Origin: Bradyrhizobium sacchari | Lineage (GTDB): Bacteria > Pseudomonadota > Alphaproteobacteria > Rhizobiales > Xanthobacteraceae | Direction of reading: 5' to 3' | Length of the DNA: 38,083 nt | NCBI RefSeq assembly: GCF_002068095.1 | Contig: NZ_LWIG01000012.1 | Coordinates: 1-38,083, forward strand | Shown: positions 1 through 8,432 of the stretch, one piece after another | How the letters are laid out: the number at the start of each line of letters is the position of its first letter | How positions within the stretch are numbered: the stretch's first letter is position 1 | Made by a program: the position numbers and the translations under genes | Notes under the pieces: model-generated | What the model was told of the DNA's origin: nothing | The model's input: the letters and a program-made list of their open reading frames with translations, nothing else | Databases searched by the model: none

Positions 1-893
1 ATCTTCACCACCGTCTTGCCGCTTGCGGCATCGACGCCGGTCTCCTCGACGCCCTTGCCGCGCCATTCGACGCGGCGGCCGACTTGCGCGAACGAGAGCT
101 CGACCATCTCGCGCACCGAGTGCATCTCGCCGGTGGCGAGCACGAAGTCGTCCGGCTTGTCGGCCTGCAGGATCTTGTGCATGCCCTCGACGTAATCCCG
201 GGCATGGCCCCAGTCGCGCTTGGCCTCGAGATTGCCGAGATAGAGCGTATCCTCGAGCCCGACCTCGATGCGGGCGACGCCACGGGTGATCTTGCGGGTG
301 ACGAAGGTCTCGCCGCGGATCGGGCTCTCGTGGTTGAACAGGATGCCGTTGCTGGCGAACATGCCATAGGCTTCGCGGTAGTTCACCGTGATCCAGTAGC
401 CGTAGAGTTTTGCGACGCCATAGGGCGAGCGCGGATAGAACGGCGTCGTTTCCTTCTGCGGGATCTCCTGCACGAGACCGTAGAGCTCGGAGGTCGAGGC
501 CTGGTAGAACCGCGTCTCCTTCTCCATGCCGAGGATGCGGATCGCCTCCAGCAGGCGCAGCACGCCGACCGCGTCGGCATTGGCGGTGTATTCCGGGCTC
601 TCGAAGCTGACCGCGACGTGGCTCTGGGCCGCGAGATTGTAGATCTCGGTGGGGCGGATCTGCTGCACCAGGCGGATCAGATTGGTCGAATCCGTCATGT
701 CGCCATAGTGCATCAGGAACGGCACGTTGCCGACATGCGGGTCCTGATAGAGGTGGTCTACGCGCCCGGTGTTGAATGAGGACGAGCGTCGCTTGATGCC
801 GTGCACGATGTAGCCGAGCGATAACAGATGTTCGGCAAGATAGGCACCGTCCTGGCCAGTCACGCCCGTAATCAGAGCGACCTGCTTGGTCAT
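1..893 (-). CDS. gmd: GDP-mannose 4,6-dehydratase (3' end outside window)
   Basis: Converts GDP-D-mannose to GDP-4-keto-6-deoxy-D-mannose in the cytoplasm, the branch point to GDP-L-fucose, GDP-rhamnose and GDP-perosamine. Translating the minus strand from the ATG at 893 gives an N-terminal Rossmann motif ([16 protein letters not shown]), the KRRSSSFNT cofactor region, YNLAAQSHV, the catalytic STSELYG segment and the [13 protein letters not shown]xxxK site. All are hallmarks of Gmd. About 297 residues are visible; the family is about 350-370 residues, so the C-terminus lies beyond position 1. A GDP-fucose synthase often follows gmd and may sit just outside the window (inference). The GT11 fucosyltransferase of the main operon is a likely consumer of the product. 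Confidence 0.95.
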   Translation of the reverse strand, partial: MTKQVALITGVTGQDGAYLAEHLLSLGYIVHGIKRRSSSFNTGRVDHLYQDPHVGNVPFLMHYGDMTDSTNLIRLVQQIRPTEIYNLAAQSHVAVSFESPEYTANADAVGVLRLLEAIRILGMEKETRFYQASTSELYGLVQEIPQKETTPFYPRSPYGVAKLYGYWITVNYREAYGMFASNGILFNHESPIRGETFVTRKITRGVARIEVGLEDTLYLGNLEAKRDWGHARDYVEGMHKILQADKPDDFVLATGEMHSVREMVELSFAQVGRRVEWRGKGVEETGVDAASGKTVVK

Positions 894-1224
894 CGCTTTC
901 TGTCTCTAGAACCCGCGGCGCAGGCGCAATGCCCACACGTGACGAAGATAGAACCTGTTCTCACAGTCCTTCTTGGGCACAGACTCGGGGGCAGGTCAAC
1001 CCCGAGATCGAAGGAAACTTGAGATTAGATAGCGTGCTATGGCGGGCGGCCGAGCGCTGGCCGAAGCATTGATGCTGGTGGAAAAGCTCTACAGGTTCGC
1101 CGCTGTGCCATACTGTGCTGTCGCAAGAACGCCACGGTGACTTTCGCCTGCCGCGACCCAAGCCGTCTCCATCAGCAGATGCTCAATGAGGAGCCGGCTC
1201 TACATGGCTATAGTCAAAACGAGC

Positions 1225-1252
1225 CGATCCTAATTTAGCCGTGCTAGGATCG
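1225..1252. repeat. Inverted repeat, 8-bp arms
   Basis: CGATCCTA (1225-1232) and TAGGATCG (1245-1252) are perfectly complementary across a 12-nt loop. No T-run follows on either strand, so it does not look like an intrinsic terminator. It could be a protein-binding site or an RNA hairpin upstream of the gene at 1480. Confidence 0.45.
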
Positions 1253-1261
1253 CGGATCGCT

Positions 1262-1292
1262 GCCTGAGACATGATCGTATCTTCGCTCAGGC
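1262..1292. repeat. Inverted repeat, 7-bp arms
   Basis: GCCTGAG (1262-1268) and CTCAGGC (1286-1292) are complementary with a 17-nt loop, 10 bp after the preceding inverted repeat. Function unknown. The two together make this gap structured rather than random. Confidence 0.35.
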
Positions 1293-1479
1293 CGGGCTTC
1301 GCGTCTTTCCGAGCCAAACCTTAACACGTTAACCTTGTAAGTGCTGGAGCTTTGCTTTTTCTAATTCGAGGCTCTTATATCGATGAGCGGCGTATTTCTG
1401 GCTAGATCCATCTGGATTTATTGGAAGGCTCCACCGACAATGCAGTGGCAAAACGTCCGACTTGACGAGGACATGCGAT

Positions 1480-1881
1480 ATGTTCCGAGTGTTTTTTCGG
1501 AGTCTGGCTCACGAGATGCCAGCGAACAATCATAGTTTTAGGGCCCGCTCGATTGATCGAGATGCCGAAACAGACCACCGACGTGTTGCATCGGTGATGA
1601 GGGTACTAGAAGTAGCGATCAGGGAAGCAGAGGACGAACAGTCAGGCCTCAAGCACCGCGTCGATGATGCGTTAGCACGTGCAGCTGTCACTTTGGGAAA
1701 CGGTAGCGACGAGTACATCGAACGCGAGCCTCTCGATGATCGTCATCAAAGTCTTTTTTCGTCCCAGATATCGAATGGCGAGCGGCGCCTCTTTGAGCTG
1801 AATGGGATAATTTCGCACCTTCAATTCTTAAAAACGGCTGCTCAAAATCGCTTTCCGTTATTCGTATCTCAATCCAGATAG
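1480..1881 (+). CDS. Conserved-looking hypothetical protein, charged and helical
   Basis: A 133-residue protein with no recognised domain. The ATG at 1480 is preferred over the in-frame TTG at 1462 because AGGA sits about 8 nt upstream of it. Residues about 20-110 are rich in Glu, Arg, Asp and Leu with a helical, possibly coiled-coil, pattern, including the motif VMRVLEVAIREAEDEQ. The C-terminal part (LFELNGIISHLQFLK) is also amphipathic helix. There is no signal peptide or membrane segment. It is the only plus-strand gene in the first 19 kb and stands alone between gmd and the glycosyltransferase genes. Composition resembles small Bradyrhizobium hypothetical proteins, but that is an impression. 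Function unknown. Confidence 0.6.
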   Translation: MFRVFFRSLAHEMPANNHSFRARSIDRDAETDHRRVASVMRVLEVAIREAEDEQSGLKHRVDDALARAAVTLGNGSDEYIEREPLDDRHQSLFSSQISNGERRLFELNGIISHLQFLKTAAQNRFPLFVSQSR

Positions 1882-2001
1882 AAGAGCGCAGACCAAAGCA
1901 AACGTTTTAGCGAATCCAGGTCCGCTTCTATAAGATCCTCGCCCGAGCTCCAAATGACCAAGCAGCGTCCGCCTGGGCTTGGTTATCAGCAAATTGCTTA
2001 C

Positions 2002-2889
2002 TCATTCCGAGCATTGCGGAGCTCGCGCCTGAGGCAGCTTCTCCTGTAGGCTCCTCCACCGCACCGAGGTCAAATCACAAACAGGCTTTAATCGGCTCTT
2101 CTGCATCGGCGCATTAATTCCGACTCCGACAGTAGCGATGTCGATCACTCCTTTAACGACTTGCCCGGCCACTCCCTGTAATGCAGGCCAAATTTCGCCA
2201 CCTTCAAGTCCGTAGCGCCAGAAGCTCCTAGCGAGAGAAGCCCGACCGGGCAAGATTTTACGCAGATCTAGTCTGTCCTGGCGGTACCCCAAAAGTACTC
2301 TATCTAATCCGGCGAACTTGCTCGTATGCAACGTTCGCAGCAGTAGCTCGTGATCCTCGGCGTACGCAGGTCTCGGATCGTACGGATTTCGACGAAACCA
2401 CGACGCACGCCCGCACCACGTGGGATGAGGGAGAGGAAATCCGGAAAATCGTCGCGCAACGATATCCTGATGCGTCAATCCAATCGGCATCTCTCCAATA
2501 AGCGCACCTTCGCTCGAGAACACAACCGCCCCGCAGCCTACAAGGTCAAGACTTGGATCGAGCTGCAGTCGCTCGATTTGCAGTGCTAGTCGTTCCGGGA
2601 AGCAGACATCGTCTGCATCCATGCGGGCAATGAACTCGCCTCTGCTGAAGGTGATCGCCTGGTTAAGACGCGTCGCCAATCCCGCAGAAGACGGCTCCCG
2701 AACAAGCCGAATTCGCTTATCATTGAACTGTTCGACAATCGCGCTACTCCCGTCCGTTGAGCCGTCATCAATGAGGATCAACTCCCAATCCTGAAGCACT
2801 TGGAGTTGAACTGATTGTACAGCCTCCGCCACCGTCAATGCGCTATTGCGCATCGACATGACGATCGAAACGAGCGGGAGAATAGTCAC
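2002..2889 (-). CDS. Family 2 (GT-A) glycosyltransferase
   Basis: A 295-residue inverting glycosyltransferase expected to add one sugar from a nucleotide-sugar donor to the lipid-linked O-antigen on the inner face of the cytoplasmic membrane. The GT2 nucleotide-binding start (VSIVMSMRNSALTVAEAV), the LILIDDGSTDGS segment at about 36-47 and the metal-binding DADD at about 90-93 are all present. RPAYAEDHELLLR supplies the conserved ED near 185. It lies 121 bp downstream of the GT11 gene and is the last gene of the long minus-strand operon. Donor and linkage cannot be read from sequence. Confidence 0.88.
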   Translation of the reverse strand: MTILPLVSIVMSMRNSALTVAEAVQSVQLQVLQDWELILIDDGSTDGSSAIVEQFNDKRIRLVREPSSAGLATRLNQAITFSRGEFIARMDADDVCFPERLALQIERLQLDPSLDLVGCGAVVFSSEGALIGEMPIGLTHQDIVARRFSGFPLPHPTWCGRASWFRRNPYDPRPAYAEDHELLLRTLHTSKFAGLDRVLLGYRQDRLDLRKILPGRASLARSFWRYGLEGGEIWPALQGVAGQVVKGVIDIATVGVGINAPMQKSRLKPVCDLTSVRWRSLQEKLPQARAPQCSE

Positions 2890-3010
2890 GGTTCAGTCCC
2901 ATAAGATGCCAGTGCTCGTCGAGAAGATCGATTCGCTTGATCTATATGGAGAAGCAGAAAGCGGCATCTAAATTTCTTCCCTTGCTGATCGCATGACCAG
3001 CTGCCTCCCG

Positions 3011-3925
3011 TCAGACCAATCGCCATCCCGCAGGGTAAAGATCGCGAGTATCTCGCTTGTTCAGCTCATTCGGGGCAAACCATGCCCGGGGTGCAAGGAC
3101 CACCTTGTCAGGCGCGCGGTTAAGCCAGGCCCCCCACCAGCTGAACGAGCTGTTGGCAATCACGTGGTGCCGGCATCGAGCCATCAATGCCATATCTTCC
3201 CAGGGACGGTCGGGATCGCCACAAACATGAACGAGCCGGGATCGCGGCACAAAAGCCAGCACTCGCTCTGCCGCCATGGGATCGTCGGAGAAGATGAACA
3301 ATTCCGCCTCCCGACCGATTGTGCACTCTAGGCGGGCAAGTGCGTCGCGGTAATAGGGCACGCCGAGAATGCCGTGGAATTCAGCCGTGCCGGGGTTGAG
3401 GTAGTCGCCGCGGCGAACGTGAACTGAGACAGGCAGCGGACTACGCTCAATGAGCGCGAGCATGCCGGCAGCTGCCTCGCCGAACGGCTCGCGCGGCGAA
3501 AACCATTCGCGCAAGCTTTCGGCGATCGAACTGAAGTAACGCTCGCTCTGAAAATAGCCGAACAGCGAAGTGTGCGGGCCGAGCGAATCGAACGCGGAAT
3601 CAAAGTGGAAATGTGGTTCGCGATAGCTATCGGCCGGAGCCGCAAGTTTCGGCAGCCCGGCCAGCCCGAGCACTCGATCGATCCGCTGCCTCCACAACGA
3701 GCGTACGAAATGATTGGGCGGCTTCTCGGCGCTTCCGGCCGAGCCACCTTGGTTAGCTGCCTCCGGCACACACAGGCGATCCAATAGGAAAGAACGCAGC
3801 GCGTCATTCTTGAATCCATTCAGATCGAGCACAAGTCCTACACTGTGGCGTTCCGCGAGCGCCTTGCCGGCTGCGTATTGGAACATCTGATTGCCGAGCC
3901 CGCCGATCAGAGACACCGTAATCAC
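3011..3925 (-). CDS. Alpha-1,2-fucosyltransferase, GT11 family
   Basis: Transfers L-fucose from GDP-L-fucose to a sugar acceptor, usually galactose, through an alpha-1,2 link. GT11 signatures are clear: the N-terminal GGLGNQMFQYAAGKAL, the GDP-fucose-binding HVRRGDYL and the C-terminal NSSFSWWGAWLN. I chose the GTG at 3925 rather than the ATG at 3976: it has AAGGA about 11 nt upstream, begins right before the conserved beta-strand, and follows the upstream SDR stop by 16 nt, whereas the ATG would add 17 unconserved residues and overlap the SDR. That gives 304 residues, normal for bacterial GT11. The partial gmd in this window is the obvious start of its donor pathway. Confidence 0.92.
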   Translation of the reverse strand: MITVSLIGGLGNQMFQYAAGKALAERHSVGLVLDLNGFKNDALRSFLLDRLCVPEAANQGGSAGSAEKPPNHFVRSLWRQRIDRVLGLAGLPKLAAPADSYREPHFHFDSAFDSLGPHTSLFGYFQSERYFSSIAESLREWFSPREPFGEAAAGMLALIERSPLPVSVHVRRGDYLNPGTAEFHGILGVPYYRDALARLECTIGREAELFIFSDDPMAAERVLAFVPRSRLVHVCGDPDRPWEDMALMARCRHHVIANSSFSWWGAWLNRAPDKVVLAPRAWFAPNELNKRDTRDLYPAGWRLV

Positions 3926-3941
3926 GTGTCGTTCAATCCTT

Positions 3942-4874
3942 TCACTGAGAGCGACAAAGCGCGGCGACAGCAGCATCGACGCCTTTATCGAGACCTATGG
4001 AAGGTTGCCAGCCAAGTTCCGAACGGAGCAGGCTGGGCGAGCCAACCAGCCAAGGCTCGTCGTCCTTACGCATGTCAATGGCTCCAAAGCCGAGCAGCGA
4101 CGGATCAGCGTGCATCGCCGTTGCGACACGTTCGGCGAACTCCCGTACCGAATGGGCGCGCCCCGTAGCGACGTTCCAAGTGGCGATACCACCCCTCTCG
4201 TCGCAATGCGTATCGGCACGCAACATCGCCTCAATGACGTCGTCAATGTAGACGAAATCGAGGACCTGCGTCCCGGCCGAGATGGCCACGCGTTCACGCT
4301 TGGTCAGGCCGTTGACGAGTGCTGGCAGAAGCCGATGGGACGCCTCGCCCGCACCATAGACCTTGAAAAGACGCAACAGGCGAAAGCGGGTGCCGATGCT
4401 ATGGGCAACTGCACTCGCCATTAGACCCCCTGCAGCTTTTGAGGAGCCGTAGAGCTTGCCCTGCTCGAGCGGCGACGCCTCGGTAAGCAGGTCCCGGCCA
4501 GACGGGCTTCGGTACTCCGAGAAAGTCCCGGCCATTATCATCCGCGCGCCCCATTCGGCGCACAGCCGCGCCAGAGCGGCCGGGAACTCCACATTTATTG
4601 CAATCATCTCATCGATGTTGCGGTGGTTCGGCCGGACACCATAAGCCGCCAAATGAAAGACCGTATCGAAGGGCGCCTGAAGCAGCCGCCGCAAACCAGG
4701 GTCACTGAAATCGTCACACGCAACGACACTCAGACGATTGCTCCACTCCGGCGGAAGTGAGCTCGACGACCTCGCCAGAGCCGTGACGCGGCGCCCTTCC
4801 GACAACAGACGGGTGACGAGATGAACGCCAATGAAGCCCGAAGCTCCCGTGACGAGAACGTTAGCGCCCGGCAT
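3942..4874 (-). CDS. SDR nucleotide-sugar 4-ketoreductase/epimerase
   Basis: A 310-residue extended short-chain dehydrogenase. The NAD(P)-binding TGASGFIG lies at residues 9-16, FHLAAYG follows near 73, and the catalytic YGSSKAAG (YxxxK) is near 141-148. It overlaps the end of rfbG by 14 bp, so the two are probably translationally coupled. That placement suggests it acts on the product of RfbG, reducing the 4-keto group of a CDP-4-keto-6-deoxyhexose after C-methylation and epimerisation. This role is inferred from context; the fold alone would also allow an epimerase such as CDP-tyvelose or CDP-abequose-type enzymes. Confidence 0.85.
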   Translation of the reverse strand: MPGANVLVTGASGFIGVHLVTRLLSEGRRVTALARSSSSLPPEWSNRLSVVACDDFSDPGLRRLLQAPFDTVFHLAAYGVRPNHRNIDEMIAINVEFPAALARLCAEWGARMIMAGTFSEYRSPSGRDLLTEASPLEQGKLYGSSKAAGGLMASAVAHSIGTRFRLLRLFKVYGAGEASHRLLPALVNGLTKRERVAISAGTQVLDFVYIDDVIEAMLRADTHCDERGGIATWNVATGRAHSVREFAERVATAMHADPSLLGFGAIDMRKDDEPWLVGSPSLLRSELGWQPSIGLDKGVDAAVAALCRSQ

Positions 4875-5970
4875 GGCTCCTCAATGCGTTGCGATAGTGC
4901 TCAATCTGGCGAACCGTGATTTGCATTCCGTCCGAGGGGTTGGCCGTGAAATCGCGATACCAGCTTGCGGTCAGGTCGATGGTATCCTCGAAAGATAAGG
5001 GGGGCGCCCAACCTAAACGGCTTCGCGCCTTGGTACTGTCGAGATGCAGGAAGCGTGTCTCAGGAAAACTGCCAGGCGCGTAAATGATCTCTGGCCTTGC
5101 CCAGACAGTGCTGAGCTGTTCGACCAGATTTCCGACAGTCCGAGCGGCCTCGTCGCTGGGGCCGAAGTTCCAATTGTCCGCAACCGAGTTGTCTCCACTC
5201 AACAGACGGGCAGCCAGCACCAGATAGCCATGAACCAGCGCCATCACATGCTGCCACGGTCGCACCGCGCTCGGGTTGCGCAGAGAGATCGGCTGGCCCG
5301 CTGTCACGGCGCGGACGAAGTCTGGCACGATGCGGTCGGCGGACCAGTCACCACCGCCTATGATATTGCCGCCGCGGGCGTTCGCGATCAGTACGCTATT
5401 GCCCCGCTCCGCGAGCGTTGCGCGGTAGGAGGCGGCAATCAGTTCGGCGCACGCCTTGGATGCGCTGTAAGGATCCTTGCCGCCGAGCGGATCCTGTTCG
5501 CGATAGCCCCAGACCCAGTCCTGGTCGCGATAGACCTTGTCCGTGGTGATGCAGACCACGGCCTTCACATCGGGCGTCAGCCGCGCCGCCTCGAGCACAT
5601 GTGCGGTGCCGAGCGCGTTGGTCGCAAAGGTTTCGATGGGATTGGCAAAGGACTTCGAAACCAACGGCTGCGCGGCGAGGTGGATAATCACCTGTGGCCG
5701 ATGGCGCGCCATCGCGTCCCGGACGGTGGCGAAATCGCGGATGTCGCCGATGGTAGAGGCGATATCATTTGCGACATGGCCGGCAACAAACAGGCTTGGG
5801 TGGGTTGCAGGTGCAAGCGCAAGGCCTGCGACATCAGAGCCAATGCGTTTGAGCCAGCTGACCAGCCAACCGCCCGTGAAGCCGGTGTGTCCAGTCACGA
5901 AGGCGCGCGCGCCCCTCAAGGGCAATTCGAAGTCGAGCAAATCGGAGGCGGGTGTCATTGACCGAAACAT
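4861..5970 (-). CDS. rfbG: CDP-glucose 4,6-dehydratase
   Basis: Converts CDP-D-glucose to CDP-4-keto-6-deoxy-D-glucose using bound NAD. The 369-residue protein shows the family Rossmann motif GHTGFTGGWL near residue 28, the IHLAAQPLVSKS segment, CITTDKVYRDQ, and catalytic YSASKACAE (YxxxK). GGNIIGGGDWSADRIVPD is strongly characteristic of RfbG rather than of dTDP- or GDP-sugar dehydratases. Length matches the family (about 355-370). The start at 5970 has no strong ribosome-binding site; an ATG at 5958 is an alternative. Its partner cytidylyltransferase RfbF is in the same operon four genes upstream. Confidence 0.95.
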   Translation of the reverse strand: MFRSMTPASDLLDFELPLRGARAFVTGHTGFTGGWLVSWLKRIGSDVAGLALAPATHPSLFVAGHVANDIASTIGDIRDFATVRDAMARHRPQVIIHLAAQPLVSKSFANPIETFATNALGTAHVLEAARLTPDVKAVVCITTDKVYRDQDWVWGYREQDPLGGKDPYSASKACAELIAASYRATLAERGNSVLIANARGGNIIGGGDWSADRIVPDFVRAVTAGQPISLRNPSAVRPWQHVMALVHGYLVLAARLLSGDNSVADNWNFGPSDEAARTVGNLVEQLSTVWARPEIIYAPGSFPETRFLHLDSTKARSRLGWAPPLSFEDTIDLTASWYRDFTANPSDGMQITVRQIEHYRNALRSHAGR

Positions 5971-6027
5971 CTCAACAAATGAGGCCGGGCGCCGGCCGTA
6001 TTCTTTCGGAAGCGGATAGACTTTTCA

Positions 6028-7398
6028 TCAGCCGCCCACGCCTCGCGCCGGTTCAGACTGCATCGGCAACATCACTGTCTCTCCACGCAAGATGCGCTCA
6101 TAGGATTGGGCTATCTTTAACCAGGTGAAGCGCTCCTGCCAGGCGCGGCGACCGGCCTCACCCAACCTACGCAGATGATCGGGAGAGCGGATGCCGCTCT
6201 CGATCTCGCGCGCCAAGACGTCGGGCGAGACCTTGATATAGCCGCGATCATCGACCTCCGCAGGGCAGAGCCACCCGCCCCCGGTCCAGCGCACGATCTC
6301 CGCGGCATTGCCGGCGGGTACGGTCAGGAACGGCGTCCCTGCCGCCGCGGATTCGAACAGGACCAGCGGCGAGTACTCTACCTTGGAGGCAAACACGAAT
6401 AGATCGGCTTCAAAGAAGGCATCGACCACTTTCTCACGCGGCAGATCCAACCGAAGCACGGTCTTCTGGGCCGGCGCCAAAGCGGTCGTTGCCGCGCCCA
6501 CCTGCATGGTCGCGGCGCTAGGCAGCTCCGCGACTTTGCTTCGCGGAGACGGCGGCTTGGGGAACAGGCGCTCGATTACGCCGTTCACGCCTGCATCGCG
6601 AAACAAACGAATACCCTTCTGCATCGAATTCAGGCTGCCAAAGCGCTGCAGCAAGGCACGGATTCGATCGGCCCCAAATCGCGTGGCCAGCCAGTCTCCG
6701 TTCAGGATCAAGGTTGCACCTTGACCGCCGGTGTCGACTTTTGCAAATGCCTCGGCAACGCTCTCGTGGCCCTTTGCGCCCACTGGCGCGCCGACCGTCA
6801 GGAGGACCAGATCGGTCTCGGGTATGCCGAGCTCCCTGCGAAGCTGCCCGTCCTTTCTACTCTCGCGTCCGAACTCGGTTTCGCTCGCGCCGTTGGGAAC
6901 AATCGAGAAATGTGTGATGCCGTTGGCCCGGGCGAAATCTATGTCGCGGTAGCGCTCAGCATAGAAAACGAGATGGTCGAACTGCTTTAGTATGTCCGGG
7001 AGCTGCTGAAAATAGTCCTGGTAGGACGGCTCGTAGAAGCTCGAAAAGCCGCACGGAACGAAAATCTTGCGCGCCTTGATCTGGTCAAGCACGTCCCAAA
7101 GCGCATCGAAGCTCCATTGTTGCGCCGCCTTGATCAGGATAGCGTCGCCGTCGAAATCGGTGAGGAATTTTCGGTAACGTTCGACCTCTCCGCGGATGCC
7201 CGTCACGAGATTGCCGCTGACGTCGAAACCGACGATCTTGACACCGTTGTGAGGTTCGGATTTCCGGTCGGGATGGGTCCGTGCTGCGACAGTGACATCA
7301 TGGCCTGCCGCGACCATCCGCTCGGCAAGCTGCCGTATGACCTCCTGTACGCCACCGCGGTGAGGCCAATAACTTTCGCAGCAGAAGAGCAGCTTCAT
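6028..7398 (-). CDS. Family 4 (GT-B) glycosyltransferase
   Basis: A 456-residue retaining glycosyltransferase. The N-terminal ESYWPHRGGVQEVIRQLAERM is the typical GT4 acceptor-domain start. The C-terminal ADLFVFASKVEYSPLVLFESAAAGTPFL region carries the donor-binding E-x7-E. The ATG at 7398 is chosen over the upstream in-frame start at 7470 because AAGGGAG precedes it by about 9 nt, it lies just after the previous gene's stop, and the conserved domain begins at once. A poorly conserved linker (residues about 255-300, with PKPPSPRSK) separates the two domains and makes the protein longer than the usual 370-400. The acceptor is unknown. Confidence 0.88.
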   Translation of the reverse strand: MKLLFCCESYWPHRGGVQEVIRQLAERMVAAGHDVTVAARTHPDRKSEPHNGVKIVGFDVSGNLVTGIRGEVERYRKFLTDFDGDAILIKAAQQWSFDALWDVLDQIKARKIFVPCGFSSFYEPSYQDYFQQLPDILKQFDHLVFYAERYRDIDFARANGITHFSIVPNGASETEFGRESRKDGQLRRELGIPETDLVLLTVGAPVGAKGHESVAEAFAKVDTGGQGATLILNGDWLATRFGADRIRALLQRFGSLNSMQKGIRLFRDAGVNGVIERLFPKPPSPRSKVAELPSAATMQVGAATTALAPAQKTVLRLDLPREKVVDAFFEADLFVFASKVEYSPLVLFESAAAGTPFLTVPAGNAAEIVRWTGGGWLCPAEVDDRGYIKVSPDVLAREIESGIRSPDHLRRLGEAGRRAWQERFTWLKIAQSYERILRGETVMLPMQSEPARGVGG

Positions 7399-7400
7399 CG

Positions 7401-8432
7401 TCAGCTCCCTTCGCGTGCGGCTGGAATGAGTCGACGCAGTTTTCCTCGGACGGCTCGCGCGGCTCGCCATGCCAGCCCAAGAGCCGGTTGGCGCTTAAGC
7501 ATGACGCGATGACGGATTTGGAGCTGGGCATTGGCCACGCGTTTTGCAAGCTCGGGTCCGGCTTGATCGTCCCCGATCCTGCGACCAGCTTCGGCGAGGA
7601 CGGCACACATGTCCGCGAGGTTAGGCTCCGCCGAAACCCGCCCCTCTACGCCGTGGAAGAGTGCGGCAATATCCACATGGACCTGTTGTGGCGCCGTCGC
7701 GCCGGTCGCGTGGGCCAGATTCTCCGAGGAGATCGTGACGAGCTTCTCCAGAAACGGCCGAGCGCTGACACGCGACATGCTGGACGGAACTTCGCGGTAG
7801 ATGGTCAATCGTTCGGCGAGGTTGGTCACCCGATAGTGGCGCGAAATGCGCGACCAAAGCTCATAGTCTTCCGGCGGCTGTCGGGCAGGATCGGTCGTAT
7901 AGGCTCCGACCCGGTCGAGCGCCGCTTTCCGTATCATGACCGAGGAGTGCACGAAGGGATTGTTGAAGAGCAGATCGAAGCGCAAGAGCCGATCGTCGGT
8001 CGGATGGTCGTGGAAGCGTCCGCTCGGCGTGTCGCCAACCCAGATCTCGGCGCGCGTGCCGACGAGGGCATGATCGGGGTGCGTATCGAGAAACTGGACC
8101 TGCTTGGCAATGCGGCTCGGATCGGCAAGATCGTCATGATCCTGCCTCGCAATGTAGCGCCCGCGCGCTAGCGAGATGCCGCGGTTGAGCGCGCCCGCAA
8201 GCCCCGCATCCGCCTGGTGGAAAACACGAACTCGTGGATCAGCGATGCTGTCGAGGTACGCACGCGTCTGGTCTGTCGAGCCGTTGTTGATCGCGATCAG
8301 CTCGAAATTGGTGAATGACTGGTTCAGGATCGTCCCAAGCGCCAGCGGCAGGTCGCGGCCGCCGTTCTTCACCGACAGCACGACGCTAACCGTCGGCGAG
8401 CCACCTTGCTTAGTCACGCTTTGCATTGCCAT
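7401..8432 (-). CDS. Family 2 (GT-A) glycosyltransferase
   Basis: A 343-residue GT2 enzyme: VSVVLSVKNGGRDL, IAINNGSTDQTRAYL and RQDHDDLADPSR (a DHDD variant of the usual DxDD metal site) are followed by the PEDYELWSR segment. The last 100 residues are helical and basic, ending GKLRRLIPAAREGS, and could help membrane association. Its start overlaps the end of the methyltransferase gene by 23 bp, and it is separated from the next GT4 by 2 bp, so it belongs firmly to the operon. Donor unknown; a C-methylated CDP-sugar is possible given its neighbours. Confidence 0.88.
   Translation of the reverse strand: MAMQSVTKQGGSPTVSVVLSVKNGGRDLPLALGTILNQSFTNFELIAINNGSTDQTRAYLDSIADPRVRVFHQADAGLAGALNRGISLARGRYIARQDHDDLADPSRIAKQVQFLDTHPDHALVGTRAEIWVGDTPSGRFHDHPTDDRLLRFDLLFNNPFVHSSVMIRKAALDRVGAYTTDPARQPPEDYELWSRISRHYRVTNLAERLTIYREVPSSMSRVSARPFLEKLVTISSENLAHATGATAPQQVHVDIAALFHGVEGRVSAEPNLADMCAVLAEAGRRIGDDQAGPELAKRVANAQLQIRHRVMLKRQPALGLAWRAARAVRGKLRRLIPAAREGS

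Larger units (their letters stand above)
894..1479. other. Non-coding gap between gmd and a small hypothetical gene
   Basis: I see no convincing gene in this stretch. It separates the divergently oriented gmd (minus) and the small gene at 1480 (plus), so promoters for both should lie here. It holds two inverted repeats (1225-1252 and 1262-1292, listed separately) and a TTAACACGTTAA near-palindrome at 1321-1332. A weak plus-strand promoter-like pair (TTGCTT, 17-nt spacer, TTATAT) occurs around 1353-1382. Base composition is more AT-rich than the flanking genes. Confidence 0.5.

Noticed and set aside
84..779. Plus-strand frame of 231 codons opposite gmd
   Set aside because: Shadow of gmd, which translates into an unmistakable dehydratase on the minus strand.
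1321..1332. TTAACACGTTAA as a CtrA-binding site
   Set aside because: CtrA sites have TTAA-N7-TTAA; here the spacer is 4 nt.
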